DNA from: an uncultured Clostridia bacterium
Lineage (GTDB): Bacteria; Bacillota; Clostridia; UMGS1810
Length of the DNA stretch: 64,000 bases
Assembly: GCA_934454585.1 (NCBI GenBank)
Contig: CAKSFP010000001.1
Location: 1 to 64,000, forward strand
Reading direction: 5' to 3'
The notes under the pieces are model-generated. The model had not been told where the DNA came from and did no database searches. It saw only the letters and a program-made list of their open reading frames with translations. The translations under genes were made by a program, and so were the position numbers. Below, piece by piece: positions 31,165 through 41,138 of the stretch. Numbering within the stretch: position 1 is the stretch's first letter; every line of letters starts with the position of its first letter.

Positions 31165-32610
31165 ATGAAAAACATACATGAGGAATGCGGCGTTTTCGGC
31201 ATTTTTTCAAAGACGACGGCAAATGTTTCCGCAAGCACATATTACGGACTCTATGCACTGCAACACCGCGGTCAGGAGAGCTGCGGCATAGTTGTTTGTG
31301 ATGACGGAATTTTCCGATCTTACAAAGACACCGGACTTGTCAACGATGTGTTCACGCCGATGCAGCTTGAAAAACTCGGCACCGGAAACATGGCGGTGGG
31401 CCATGTGCGCTATTGCACCACCGGCAGCAACGGCAGGCAGAATGCTCAGCCGATAGTGGTTAATCACTTAAAGGGTCACACTGCGCTTGCACATAACGGC
31501 AATCTTGTCAATTCATACGAACTGCGCTGTGAGCTTGAGATGCAGGGCTCTATTTTTCATTCCACAAGTGATACGGAGGTCATATCCTATGTCATCACAA
31601 AGGAGCGCATAAATACACATTCCGTGGAAGAAGCACTCGAAAAAGCCATGTACAAGATAAAAGGTGCGTATTCGCTGGTGCTCATGTCGCCGCGCAAACT
31701 CATTGCCGCGCGTGATAAAAACGGGTTTCGGCCGCTCTGCTACGGCATAACCGAGGATGGGGCTTATGTGGTTGCATCGGAGACTTGTGCGCTTGATTCC
31801 GTGGGCGCGACTTATCTGCGTGACATCGACCCGGGCGAAATTGTTGTGTTTGAGGAAAACGGCGTGCGCAGCATCCGCACCCATTGCAACACTGCACCGG
31901 AGAAGATATGCATATTTGAATATATTTATTTTGCACGCCCCGATTCATCGATAGAGGGCAAGAGCGTGCACAAAGCAAGGCTCAATGCCGGCAAATTTCT
32001 CGCACAGACATATCCGGTAGAGGCAGATGTGGTTGTCGGCGTGCCCGATTCCGGACTTGACGCCGCTCTCGGCTACTCGTTCGAATCCGGAATACCATAC
32101 GGAATAGGATTTATAAAGAATAAATACATTGGCAGAACATTCATATCTCCGGGTCAAAAATCCCGCGAGGACAAGGTTCGTATAAAGCTAAATACAATCG
32201 CAGACACCGTAAAGGACAAGAGGGTAGTGCTTGTTGACGACTCCATAGTGCGCGGCACCACTTGCGCACGAATAGTCAAACTTTTGCGTGATGCCGGTGC
32301 CAAAGAAGTGCACATGAGGGTGTCGGCGCCTCCGTTCCTTAACCCATGTTACTATGGCACGGACATAGATTCGCGCGATATGCTCATTGCGTGCAACCAC
32401 ACCATAGACGAGATAACGCGCATAATCGGCGCGGATACCCTGGGGTATCTTAAAGTTGAAGATCTCGGCAGACTCATCGGCAATGAGTGCAAATGCGGCT
32501 ATTGTGACGGATGTTTCACAAACGAATATCCGACCGAAGTGCCCGAAAGAAGAAGTAAGAGTAAATTTGAGACAAAACTCAGCGAAAAAAGGAGACAGGA
32601 TAATGAATAA
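31165..32610 (+). CDS. purF: Amidophosphoribosyltransferase
   Basis: Catalyses the first committed purine step, PRPP plus glutamine to phosphoribosylamine. The 481-residue protein begins MKNIHEECGVFGIF: the short propeptide is removed to expose the catalytic Cys. The PRPP site is VVLVDDSIVRGTT (near residue 360). Cysteines in KICIFEYIY, LIACNHTID and CKCGYCDGC correspond to the Bacillus-type [4Fe-4S] ligands, making it likely oxygen-sensitive. AAAGGAG lies before the ATG. Its end overlaps purM by eight bases. Confidence 0.97.
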   Translation: MKNIHEECGVFGIFSKTTANVSASTYYGLYALQHRGQESCGIVVCDDGIFRSYKDTGLVNDVFTPMQLEKLGTGNMAVGHVRYCTTGSNGRQNAQPIVVNHLKGHTALAHNGNLVNSYELRCELEMQGSIFHSTSDTEVISYVITKERINTHSVEEALEKAMYKIKGAYSLVLMSPRKLIAARDKNGFRPLCYGITEDGAYVVASETCALDSVGATYLRDIDPGEIVVFEENGVRSIRTHCNTAPEKICIFEYIYFARPDSSIEGKSVHKARLNAGKFLAQTYPVEADVVVGVPDSGLDAALGYSFESGIPYGIGFIKNKYIGRTFISPGQKSREDKVRIKLNTIADTVKDKRVVLVDDSIVRGTTCARIVKLLRDAGAKEVHMRVSAPPFLNPCYYGTDIDSRDMLIACNHTIDEITRIIGADTLGYLKVEDLGRLIGNECKCGYCDGCFTNEYPTEVPERRSKSKFETKLSEKRRQDNE

Positions 32611-33643
32611 CAGCAGAAGTGAAAGTTACAAAGCGGCAGGCGTTGACATCACGGCGGGGTACAAGGCTGTTGAACTTATGAAAAAACATATCGCACGCAC
32701 GATTACCCGGGGTGCGGCATCGGATATAGGGGGATTCGGAGGACTTTTTGAGCTCGACTTGACGGGCATAAAAAAACCTGTGCTTGTCAGTGGTACCGAC
32801 GGAGTCGGCACAAAACTTAAAATTGCGTTTCTCATGGACAAGCACGACACAGTAGGCATAGATTGCGTTGCCATGTGCGTGAACGATATCATCTGTTGCG
32901 GAGCAAAGCCGTTGTTCTTTCTGGACTACATAGCTTGCGGCAAAAATGTTCCCGAGCGAATTGCAGACATTGTATCCGGCGTAGCAGAAGGCTGCGTTCA
33001 GTCCGGCGCATCATTAATCGGCGGTGAGACTGCCGAGATGCCCGGATTCTATCCGGTGGATGAGTATGACCTTGCCGGGTTCTCTGTCGGCGTGGTAGAC
33101 AAAGACAAGGTGCTTGACAACAAGACCATCACCGAAGGCGATGTTATCATAGCGCTGCCGTCAAGCGGCGTACATTCAAACGGATTTTCTCTGGTAAGAA
33201 AGGTTTTTGATGTAGAGAACTCTGATATCAGAAAACCGATTGACGCTCTCGGCGGCAAGTCTGTCGGCGAGACTCTCCTTACACCCACAAAGATATATGT
33301 AAAACCCATGTGCGCACTCTTTGAAAAAGTCACCGTCAAAGCCGTGTCGCATATAACCGGAGGCGGATTTTACGAGAACATTCCGCGCTCGCTTCCCGAT
33401 GGATTCGGCGCAAAGATAGAAAAGAAAGCCGTTAAAATACTGCCGATATTCGACCTCATTGCAAAAGAGGGAAATATTCCCGAGAGAGATATGTTCAACA
33501 CATTCAACATGGGCGTCGGCATGAGCGTTGTCGTTGCAAAAGAAGATGCCGACAAGGCACTTGAAATTCTGCGTGCAAACGGCGAGGACGCTTATATCTG
33601 CGGTGAGACGGTACGCAGCGACGAAAGCGTGGTACTATGCTGA
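32603..33643 (+). CDS. purM: AIR synthetase (FGAM cyclo-ligase)
   Basis: Closes the imidazole ring of AIR with ATP. The 346-residue protein has YKAAGVDITAGYKAVELMK at the N-terminus, LVSGTDGVGTKLKIA, GIDCVAMCVNDI, GGETAEMPGFY and HITGGGFYENIPR, all conserved. The ATG at 32603 overlaps the purF stop (ATGAATAA) and follows GGAGACAGG; the longer open frame upstream is the purF gene read in another frame. It overlaps purN by seven bases. Confidence 0.97.
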   Translation: MNNSRSESYKAAGVDITAGYKAVELMKKHIARTITRGAASDIGGFGGLFELDLTGIKKPVLVSGTDGVGTKLKIAFLMDKHDTVGIDCVAMCVNDIICCGAKPLFFLDYIACGKNVPERIADIVSGVAEGCVQSGASLIGGETAEMPGFYPVDEYDLAGFSVGVVDKDKVLDNKTITEGDVIIALPSSGVHSNGFSLVRKVFDVENSDIRKPIDALGGKSVGETLLTPTKIYVKPMCALFEKVTVKAVSHITGGGFYENIPRSLPDGFGAKIEKKAVKILPIFDLIAKEGNIPERDMFNTFNMGVGMSVVVAKEDADKALEILRANGEDAYICGETVRSDESVVLC

Positions 33644-34242
33644 CAAAAATAGCGGTTTTTGTGTCCGGCGGCGGCACCAATCTACAGGCGCTTATCGACG
33701 CGCAAAAGAGCGGAATAATCAAAGACGGAAAGATCTGTCTTGTCATAGCGTCAAACGACAAATGCTATGCCATAGAGAGGGCAAAGCAGAACGGAATTCC
33801 GTACGCTGTGGTTGCAAAAAAAGGCACTCCGCAAGTTGAATTTGAACAAAAAATATGCGAGAAATTAGATGAATACGGCATAGAACTGATTGTGCTTGCC
33901 GGGTTTATGTGCATACTCAGCGCAGACTTTACAAAAAAATATCCTGAGCGCATAATAAATGTCCATCCGTCACTCATTCCGTCATTCTGCGGTAAGGGGT
34001 TCTACGGGCTCAGGGTGCACGAGGCAGCGCTCGATTACGGCGTAAAGGTGACCGGTGCAACGGTTCATTTTGTAAACGAAGTGCCTGACGGCGGCAGAAT
34101 AATCGCCCAAAGAGCCGTTGAGATTGAAGACGGCGACACCCCGGAGATACTGCAAAGGCGCGTCATGGAGCAGGCAGAGTGGGATTTGCTGCCCCGTGCC
34201 GCACAGGCTGTATCCGCTAAGATAAAGGAGAGGAAACAATGA
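33637..34242 (+). CDS. purN: Phosphoribosylglycinamide formyltransferase
   Basis: Transfers formyl from 10-formyl-tetrahydrofolate to GAR. The 201-residue protein has IAVFVSGGGTNLQALIDA, LAGFMCILSADF, IINVHPSLIPSF with the catalytic His, and HFVNEVPDGGRIIAQ, including the active-site Asp. It is one of two formyl-folate users in the operon, which fits the ZTP riboswitch. Starts inside the end of purM and shares ATGA with the next gene. Confidence 0.97.
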   Translation: MLTKIAVFVSGGGTNLQALIDAQKSGIIKDGKICLVIASNDKCYAIERAKQNGIPYAVVAKKGTPQVEFEQKICEKLDEYGIELIVLAGFMCILSADFTKKYPERIINVHPSLIPSFCGKGFYGLRVHEAALDYGVKVTGATVHFVNEVPDGGRIIAQRAVEIEDGDTPEILQRRVMEQAEWDLLPRAAQAVSAKIKERKQ

Positions 34243-34955
34243 ACATATATTCACTCGGTAACATAGGTGAGATTTTGAGCGGCAATTCATATGCCGGCAG
34301 AGGAATAATCGTCGGCAAGGCGCTGGGCGGCATGGCTGTGACGGCATATTTCATCATGGGCAGAAGCGAGAACAGCCGCAACAGAGTTTTCGTGAAAGAG
34401 GGGGACGATGTCACCATTTATCCCTTTGACGAAAGCAAAGTGGAAGACCCGTCACTTATCATATATTCGCCCGTAAAATGTGCGAAAGATACATTAATCG
34501 TGACAAACGGCGACCAGACGGACACCGTGTATGACTTTATAATGGACGGAAAAACATTTGAACAGGCGCTCGATACAAGGGAATTTGAACCCGATGCGCC
34601 AAACTTTACCCCAAGGATAAGCGCTGCGGTAAAATTTGATAACGGTGATTTTTCTTACAAGATGAGCATACTCAAAAGTGCTGATGAAAAGGGCAGTGCC
34701 TGCGCAAGATTTACTTTTGCATATCCGTCAATTTGCGGATGCGGTCATTTTCTGCACACATATGTGTGTGACGGCAACCCCATACCTACATTCCAAGGCG
34801 AACCTGAGAGAGTGGCTTTGATTGATGATATAGACGAATTTACAAACGAGATATGGTCTAATCTTGACGGAAACAACAAAATTTCGCTGTATGTACGCTA
34901 TACCGATATAACTACCGGTAAGTATATTGACAGATTGATAAATAAAAACCAATAA
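34239..34955 (+). CDS. purO: IMP cyclohydrolase, PurO type
   Basis: Closes FAICAR to IMP, the last step of de novo synthesis. The 238-residue protein matches the PurO-like family: an N-terminal NIYSLGNIGEILSGNSYAGR, YFIMGRSENSRNRVF and IIYSPVKCAKDTLIVTNGDQ are typical. This is not the cyclohydrolase domain of the usual bifunctional PurH. It is coupled to purN by an ATGA overlap and followed 13 bases later by a separate transformylase, so the two together replace PurH. The symbol is by family resemblance. Confidence 0.9.
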   Translation: MNIYSLGNIGEILSGNSYAGRGIIVGKALGGMAVTAYFIMGRSENSRNRVFVKEGDDVTIYPFDESKVEDPSLIIYSPVKCAKDTLIVTNGDQTDTVYDFIMDGKTFEQALDTREFEPDAPNFTPRISAAVKFDNGDFSYKMSILKSADEKGSACARFTFAYPSICGCGHFLHTYVCDGNPIPTFQGEPERVALIDDIDEFTNEIWSNLDGNNKISLYVRYTDITTGKYIDRLINKNQ

Positions 34956-34968
34956 ACGGAGGTGCGCA

Positions 34969-36153
34969 ATGAAAGAATTTGAACTTAAATACGGTTGTAA
35001 TCCAAACCAGAAACCGTCACGAATATTTATGAAAAACGGTGGTGAACTGCCGATAGAAATATTGAACGGACGCCCTGGATATATCAATTTTCTCGATGCG
35101 TTCAACAGTTGGCAGCTTGTGTCCGAGATTAAAGAGGCACTCGGTATGTGCGCTGCGGCATCATTCAAGCATGTCAGCCCCACATCCGCCGCTGTCGGCA
35201 TAAAAATGAGCGACAAATTAAAAAAAGCTTGCTTTGTGGATGATGTGGCAAATCTTGATGAATCGCCCATAGCTACCGCATATGCCAGAGCGAGGGGCAC
35301 TGACAGGATGTCATCTTTCGGTGACTGGATTGCGCTCTCGGATAAATGCGATGTCACTGCGGCAAAGCTTATTTCCCGTGAAGTGTCAGACGGAATAATA
35401 GCGCCGGACTATGATCCCGAGGCTCTCGAGATACTTAAAAAAAAGAAAAAGGGTAACTACAATATAGTGAAAATTGACCCGTCATATGTGCCGGCACCGA
35501 TAGAAAACAAAGATGTGTTCGGCATAACATTCGAACAGGGCAGAAATAATTACAAAATCAATGAATCCGTGTTTGCGGACATTGTGACAGAGAATAAAGA
35601 CATACCGGACAGTGCAAAGCGTGATCTTATAATTGCGCTTATTACGCTTAAATACACTCAGTCCAACTCAGTGTGCTATGCCGAGGAAGGTCAGGCAATC
35701 GGAGTCGGCGCCGGTCAGCAGTCGCGCATACACTGCACCCGTCTTGCCGGCAGCAAAGCAGACAACTGGCATCTGCGCCAGTGTGACAAGGTGCTTAATC
35801 TCCCGTTCAAGGACAGCGTGAAACGCCCGGAGAGAGACAATGCAATTGATGTGTATATATCCGACGACAGTGACGATTTGCTCGCCGACGGCGCGTGGGA
35901 AGCTCTGTTTACGGAAAAACCCGAAAAGCTGACAAAAGAGGAAAAACAAGCATACCTTGCTTCATTTAACAATACCGTTATAGGCTCCGATGCGTTTTTC
36001 CCGTTTTCGGATAACATAGAGAGGGCCGCAAAGAGCGGAGTAAAATATATTGCTCAGCCGGGCGGCTCGGTAAGAGATGACTGCGTGATTGAATGCTGCA
36101 ACGAGCACGGCATGGTAATGGCGTTCACACACATGAGATTGTTCCATCACTAA
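34969..36153 (+). CDS. AICAR formyltransferase, stand-alone (PurH C-terminal type)
   Basis: A 394-residue enzyme that formylates AICAR to FAICAR with 10-formyl-tetrahydrofolate. It equals the transformylase part of PurH: FELKYGCNPNQKPSRIF, AAASFKHVSPTSAAVG, RMSSFGDWIALSD, YTQSNSVCYAEEGQAIGVGAG and AQPGGSVRDDCVIECCNEHG. The Lys-His pair in SFKHVS is the catalytic site. There is no cyclohydrolase domain, which is supplied by the preceding gene. GGAGG precedes the ATG; purD begins 20 bases later. Confidence 0.94.
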   Translation: MKEFELKYGCNPNQKPSRIFMKNGGELPIEILNGRPGYINFLDAFNSWQLVSEIKEALGMCAAASFKHVSPTSAAVGIKMSDKLKKACFVDDVANLDESPIATAYARARGTDRMSSFGDWIALSDKCDVTAAKLISREVSDGIIAPDYDPEALEILKKKKKGNYNIVKIDPSYVPAPIENKDVFGITFEQGRNNYKINESVFADIVTENKDIPDSAKRDLIIALITLKYTQSNSVCYAEEGQAIGVGAGQQSRIHCTRLAGSKADNWHLRQCDKVLNLPFKDSVKRPERDNAIDVYISDDSDDLLADGAWEALFTEKPEKLTKEEKQAYLASFNNTVIGSDAFFPFSDNIERAAKSGVKYIAQPGGSVRDDCVIECCNEHGMVMAFTHMRLFHH

Positions 36154-36173
36154 GATTAGCGGAGGTTGACAAA

Positions 36174-37433
36174 ATGAATATACTGGTTGTTGGTTCCGGC
36201 GGCAGAGAGCACGCCATAATCAAAAAAATCAAAGAAAACAAGAGTGTCGACATAATATATGCACTCCCGGGCAACGGAGGCATTGCCGCAGATGCGCAGT
36301 GCGTTCCTGTTGGTGCAAAAGATGTTGACGGCATATGCGATTTTGCAAAGAATCATGATATAGATTTTGCCGTTGTTGCGCCTGACGATCCGTTGGTACT
36401 CGGCACAGTTGACGCGCTTAACGAAATAGGTATAAAATGTTTCGGCCCGAAAAAAAACGCAGCCGTGATAGAAGGCAGCAAGGTTTTCTCAAAAAATCTT
36501 ATGAAAAAATATAATATTCCCACAGCGGAATATGAAGTGTTCGACGAAATGGACGCCGCGCTTGAATACATCGAGACTGCGCCGATTCCGACTGTTATCA
36601 AGGCGGACGGACTCGCACTGGGTAAAGGTGTCGTCATTGCCGAAACGCGTGATGACGCTAAGAATGCCATAAAATCTATGATGGCGGACAAAATCTTCGG
36701 CGAAAGCGGCAGCAGAGTGGTTGTTGAAGAATTTCTCACAGGACCCGAGGTTTCGGTTCTGTCATTTACTGACGGAAACATCGTCGTGCCTATGGTATCG
36801 TCAATGGATCACAAAAGAGCGCTCGACGGTGACAAGGGACTTAACACCGGCGGCATGGGTTGCATTGCCCCCAATCCGTTTTATACAGACGACATAGCTG
36901 CCGAGTGCATGAAAAAGATATTTTTGCCGACGATAAACGCCATGAAATCCGAGGGCAGAGAGTTCCGGGGATGTCTGTATTTCGGATTGATGCTTACCGA
37001 AAAAGGACCGAAAGTTATCGAATACAACTGCAGATTCGGCGATCCCGAGACTCAAGTTGTACTTCCGCTTCTCGACTCCGATCTGCTTGATATAATGATG
37101 CACACTGCCGACGGCACGCTCTCCGATGCGGATATCCGTTTCAAGGATGAGTGCTCGTGTTGCGTGGTTATGGCATCGGAGGGATATCCCCAAAAATACG
37201 ATACCGGTTTTGAGATAACCATGCCGAGCGATAAGAACATTTACATAGCCGGGGCAAAACTTGAGGATGGCAAACTCCTCACAGCAGGAGGACGAGTTCT
37301 CGGGGTTACCGAGAATGCGCCGACACTCGGAGCTGCAATCGAAAAAGCATATGAGACCGTGAAAACCGTTAAATTCCAAAATGCATATTACAGACATGAT
37401 ATCGGTCAGAGAGCTTTAAGGGGGATCAGATAA
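36174..37433 (+). CDS. purD: Phosphoribosylamine--glycine ligase
   Basis: An ATP-grasp enzyme joining glycine to phosphoribosylamine. The 419-residue protein starts MNILVVGSGGREHAIIKKIK, then shows IKADGLALGKGV, VVEEFLTGPEVSVLSF, LNTGGMGCIAP and EYNCRFGDPETQ, all family hallmarks. The ATG at 36174 follows GGAGG by eight bases; the open frame upstream to 36093 lies inside the previous gene and has no ribosome site. purL starts two bases after its stop. Confidence 0.97.
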   Translation: MNILVVGSGGREHAIIKKIKENKSVDIIYALPGNGGIAADAQCVPVGAKDVDGICDFAKNHDIDFAVVAPDDPLVLGTVDALNEIGIKCFGPKKNAAVIEGSKVFSKNLMKKYNIPTAEYEVFDEMDAALEYIETAPIPTVIKADGLALGKGVVIAETRDDAKNAIKSMMADKIFGESGSRVVVEEFLTGPEVSVLSFTDGNIVVPMVSSMDHKRALDGDKGLNTGGMGCIAPNPFYTDDIAAECMKKIFLPTINAMKSEGREFRGCLYFGLMLTEKGPKVIEYNCRFGDPETQVVLPLLDSDLLDIMMHTADGTLSDADIRFKDECSCCVVMASEGYPQKYDTGFEITMPSDKNIYIAGAKLEDGKLLTAGGRVLGVTENAPTLGAAIEKAYETVKTVKFQNAYYRHDIGQRALRGIR

Positions 37434-37435
37434 AT

Positions 37436-40400
37436 ATGGTATACAGAGTATATGTTGAAAGAAAGCCGGGACTTGACAACGAAGCCAAGAGCCTGAAAAG
37501 CGACCTTAAAAACCTTCTCGGCATGGAAAAAATAGAAAACTTGCGTATCATTAACAGATATGATGCGGAGAACATAGACGAAAAGCTCTTTGAATATTGC
37601 AAGACGGCTGTTTTCTCCGAGCCGCAGACCGATAACTGTGAAAACCCGGATCTCGTCGGTGCAAAGGTTTTTGCGGTGGAGTATCTTCCCGGTCAGTTTG
37701 ATCAGAGGGCAAACTCCGCATCGGAGTGTATTCAGCTTATATCTACCGGTGAAAGACCGCTTGTGCGCAGTGCAAAGGTGTATGCCATATACGGAGATGT
37801 CACCGATGATGAAATTGCCGAAATAAAGAAGTATGTCATAAACCCTGTTGAGGCGCGCGAGGCGTCGCTTGAATTACCGCAGACACTTAAGGTAAACTAT
37901 GCAATACCGAAAAGCGTTGAGACGGTGGACGGATTCATCGCTTTTGATGATGACAAACTGCGTGAATTTGCGGCTGAGAACGGACTGGCGATGGATTTTG
38001 ACGACATAAAATTCTGCCGTGATTATTTTCTCTCCGAAAAGAGGGACCCGACAATAACCGAGATAAAAATGATCGATACATACTGGTCGGATCACTGCAG
38101 ACACACCACTTTTTTGACTACGATAGACAGCGCGGAGTTTGAGGACGATTATGTAAAGGCGGCGTATGACGACTATGTTGCCACGAGAGAGAAACTCGGC
38201 AGAACAAAGCCTGTAAACCTCATGGACATCGCCACACTGGCGGTCAAATATCTGCGCAGGAACGGGCTTCTCGATAAGCTTGACGAGTCGGAGGAGATAA
38301 ACGCCTGCACGGTGAAGATGAATGTAGATGTGGACGGCAGGGACGAAAATTGGCTCTTGCTCTTTAAGAACGAAACTCACAATCATCCGACCGAGATTGA
38401 GCCTTTCGGCGGTGCGGCAACCTGCATTGGCGGTGCAATCCGTGATCCGCTCTCGGGCAGAAGCTATGTATACGCCGCAATGCGTGTCACCGGCGCAGCG
38501 AATCCGCTCAAACCCGTGTCGGAGACCATGAACGGAAAACTTCCGCAGAGAAAAATTGTGACAACCGCCGCAAACGGCTATTCGTCTTACGGCAATCAGA
38601 TCGGACTTGCTACCGGACTTGTGGACGAGATATATCATGAGGGATATGTGGCAAAGCGTCTTGAAATCGGTGCTGTCATTGCTGCGGCACCCGAGTGCAA
38701 TGTTCGCAGAGAACGCCCGACTCCCGGTGATGTGGTTATACTCATCGGCGGCAGAACAGGCCGTGACGGCTGCGGCGGAGCGACAGGGTCGTCAAAATCG
38801 CACACTCTGGAATCACTGGAGAGCTGCGGAGCCGAAGTGCAAAAAGGTAATGCTCCCGAGGAGAGAAAGCTTCAGAGACTTTTCAGAAACCCGGCCGCAT
38901 CGCGCCTTATTAAGCGTTGTAACGATTTCGGCGCCGGCGGAGTGTCTGTTGCTATAGGCGAGCTTGCCGACGGACTCAGGATAGACCTTAACGCAGTGCC
39001 GAAAAAATATGACGGCCTGGACGGCACGGAACTTGCAATAAGTGAATCACAGGAGAGGATGGCAGTCGTTGTATCGGCTGAGGATGAAGAAAAATTCAAA
39101 GAACTTGCACACAGCGAGAACATAGAGGCGACCAAGGTTGCCGTGGTTACGGAAAATCCGTATATGGAGATGGTCTGGAACGGCAATTCCATAGTAAACC
39201 TCTCGCGTGAATTTCTTAATTCCAACGGAGCACCCAAGCATATCAATGTCAAGGTAGCAAAAGGTGCGGACTATGCGAAAAAGACAACCGACGGTTTCAC
39301 CCGGAACATGAAAGAACTTTGCGGCGACCTGAATGTGTGCTCAAAGCGCGGACTTTCCGAAAGATTCGATTCGACCATAGGCAGCGGCACAGTGCTTATG
39401 CCTTTCGGCGGCAAAAATCAGCGCACCCCGATACAGGCTATGGTAAACAAGGTTTCCGTGGAAAAAGGTCACACCGACACTTGCTCGGTGATGGCTTACG
39501 GCTACAATCCGTTCATCACGGAGAAAAATCCCTTTGTCGGCGCATATCTTGCTGTGGTGGAATCTGTGTCCAAACTCATCGCGACAGGTGCGTCTTTTGA
39601 GGATGTATATCTCACATTCCAGGAGTATTTCGAAAAGCCGAAGGATGATCCTTATCGCTGGGGTAAGCCTTTTGCGGCACTTCTGGGTGCGTTTAAGGCA
39701 CAAAAAGACTTCGGCATAGGCGCAATAGGCGGCAAGGACTCAATGAGCGGTTCTTTTGAGAATATAGATGTGCCGCCGACGCTTGTTTCGTTCGCGGTGA
39801 CTACCGATAAGACAAAAAATATCGTTTCAAACGAATTTAAGGCAGCCGGACACAAGGTTGTCATTATAAAACCGGAATATGATGAAAATGGATTGCCGAT
39901 CATTGACTCTATCCGCACGGTGTTCGACAGCGTGACAGCACTTGTGCGCGACGGCAAGGCTCTTGCCGTGTATACACCTGCTTACGGTGGCATAGCCGAG
40001 GCGGTGTATAAAATGGCAATCGGAAATTCTGTTGGATTTGAATTTGACGGCGCATTTTCTCTTGATGATATATTCGGCTATTGCTACGGTTCGTTTGTGG
40101 CAGAACTTGCGGATGACACGGATGCCGGCACGGTTGTCGGCAGGACAATTGATGATGAATCTATTGTATATAAAAGTGAAAAAATTGCACTCTCAGAGCT
40201 TGACAAGATTTATGAAGGCAAGCTTGAACCAATTTATCCGTGCAACATCGCTGCCGAGGGCAAGAAGATTGAAAAATTCTCGTACAAGGCAGAAAAATTT
40301 GCTGCAAGTCCGATAAAAATCGCGCGTCCGAAAGTGCTTATACCCGTGTTCCCGGGAACAAACTGCGAGTACGACACGGCAAAGGCGTTCGAAGATGCCG

Positions 40401-41122
40401 GTGCACAGGCTGATGTGTTTGTTATAAACAATTTGTCGTCGGAGGATATCGTAAAATCCGTTGACACATTTGCAAAGAAGATAAACAATTCTCAGGTTAT
40501 ATTCATCCCCGGCGGTTTCTCCGGCGGAGACGAACCCGACGGTTCGGGCAAATTTATCACTGCGTTTTTCAGAAACGAGTCAATCAAAGACGCAGTGTCG
40601 GATCTGCTCGATGTGCGCGGCGGACTCATGGGAGGCATCTGCAACGGATTCCAGGCGCTCATAAAACTCGGTCTTGTGCCGTTTGGCAAGATAATCGACA
40701 TGGACGACACTTGTCCGACGCTCACATACAACACAATCGGCAGACACCAGTCAAAACTTGTTAATGTGCGAGTGGCATCAAACAAATCTCCGTGGCTTTC
40801 CGAGACTAATCCCGGCGAGATTTACACGGTGGCCATCTCTCATGGAGAAGGCAGATTTATGGCAAGTGATGAGCTTGTTAAAAAGCTTGGCGAAAATGGC
40901 CAGATCATCACACAGTATGTGGACGCAAACGGAAACCCGACCGATGATATTCAGTTCAACCCAAACAATTCTGACTTTGCGATTGAGGGTATCTGTTCGC
41001 CCGACGGCAGAGTATTCGGTAAAATGGGTCATACCGAGAGAGCCGGTGACGGACTTTACAAAAATGTTCCGGGCAAGGTAGACATGGGTCTGTTCACATC
41101 TTGTGTTAAGTATTTCAAATAG
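37436..41122 (+). CDS. purL: FGAM synthase, single-chain
   Basis: A 1228-residue enzyme converting FGAR, glutamine and ATP to FGAM. It is the long single-chain form: an N-terminal PurS-like part, a linker with SDHCRHTTF, two synthetase domains (FKNETHNHPTEIEPFGGAAT; GGKDSMSGSF) and a C-terminal class I glutaminase domain with VFPGTNCEYDTA, GGFSGGDEPDGS, GICNGFQAL (nucleophile Cys) and ISHGEGRF. Many Bacillota, such as Bacillus, instead use separate PurS, PurQ and PurL. Two bases separate it from purD and 16 from fhs. Confidence 0.97.
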   Translation: MVYRVYVERKPGLDNEAKSLKSDLKNLLGMEKIENLRIINRYDAENIDEKLFEYCKTAVFSEPQTDNCENPDLVGAKVFAVEYLPGQFDQRANSASECIQLISTGERPLVRSAKVYAIYGDVTDDEIAEIKKYVINPVEAREASLELPQTLKVNYAIPKSVETVDGFIAFDDDKLREFAAENGLAMDFDDIKFCRDYFLSEKRDPTITEIKMIDTYWSDHCRHTTFLTTIDSAEFEDDYVKAAYDDYVATREKLGRTKPVNLMDIATLAVKYLRRNGLLDKLDESEEINACTVKMNVDVDGRDENWLLLFKNETHNHPTEIEPFGGAATCIGGAIRDPLSGRSYVYAAMRVTGAANPLKPVSETMNGKLPQRKIVTTAANGYSSYGNQIGLATGLVDEIYHEGYVAKRLEIGAVIAAAPECNVRRERPTPGDVVILIGGRTGRDGCGGATGSSKSHTLESLESCGAEVQKGNAPEERKLQRLFRNPAASRLIKRCNDFGAGGVSVAIGELADGLRIDLNAVPKKYDGLDGTELAISESQERMAVVVSAEDEEKFKELAHSENIEATKVAVVTENPYMEMVWNGNSIVNLSREFLNSNGAPKHINVKVAKGADYAKKTTDGFTRNMKELCGDLNVCSKRGLSERFDSTIGSGTVLMPFGGKNQRTPIQAMVNKVSVEKGHTDTCSVMAYGYNPFITEKNPFVGAYLAVVESVSKLIATGASFEDVYLTFQEYFEKPKDDPYRWGKPFAALLGAFKAQKDFGIGAIGGKDSMSGSFENIDVPPTLVSFAVTTDKTKNIVSNEFKAAGHKVVIIKPEYDENGLPIIDSIRTVFDSVTALVRDGKALAVYTPAYGGIAEAVYKMAIGNSVGFEFDGAFSLDDIFGYCYGSFVAELADDTDAGTVVGRTIDDESIVYKSEKIALSELDKIYEGKLEPIYPCNIAAEGKKIEKFSYKAEKFAASPIKIARPKVLIPVFPGTNCEYDTAKAFEDAGAQADVFVINNLSSEDIVKSVDTFAKKINNSQVIFIPGGFSGGDEPDGSGKFITAFFRNESIKDAVSDLLDVRGGLMGGICNGFQALIKLGLVPFGKIIDMDDTCPTLTYNTIGRHQSKLVNVRVASNKSPWLSETNPGEIYTVAISHGEGRFMASDELVKKLGENGQIITQYVDANGNPTDDIQFNPNNSDFAIEGICSPDGRVFGKMGHTERAGDGLYKNVPGKVDMGLFTSCVKYFK

Positions 41123-41138
41123 AGGGGAAGCATAAATC

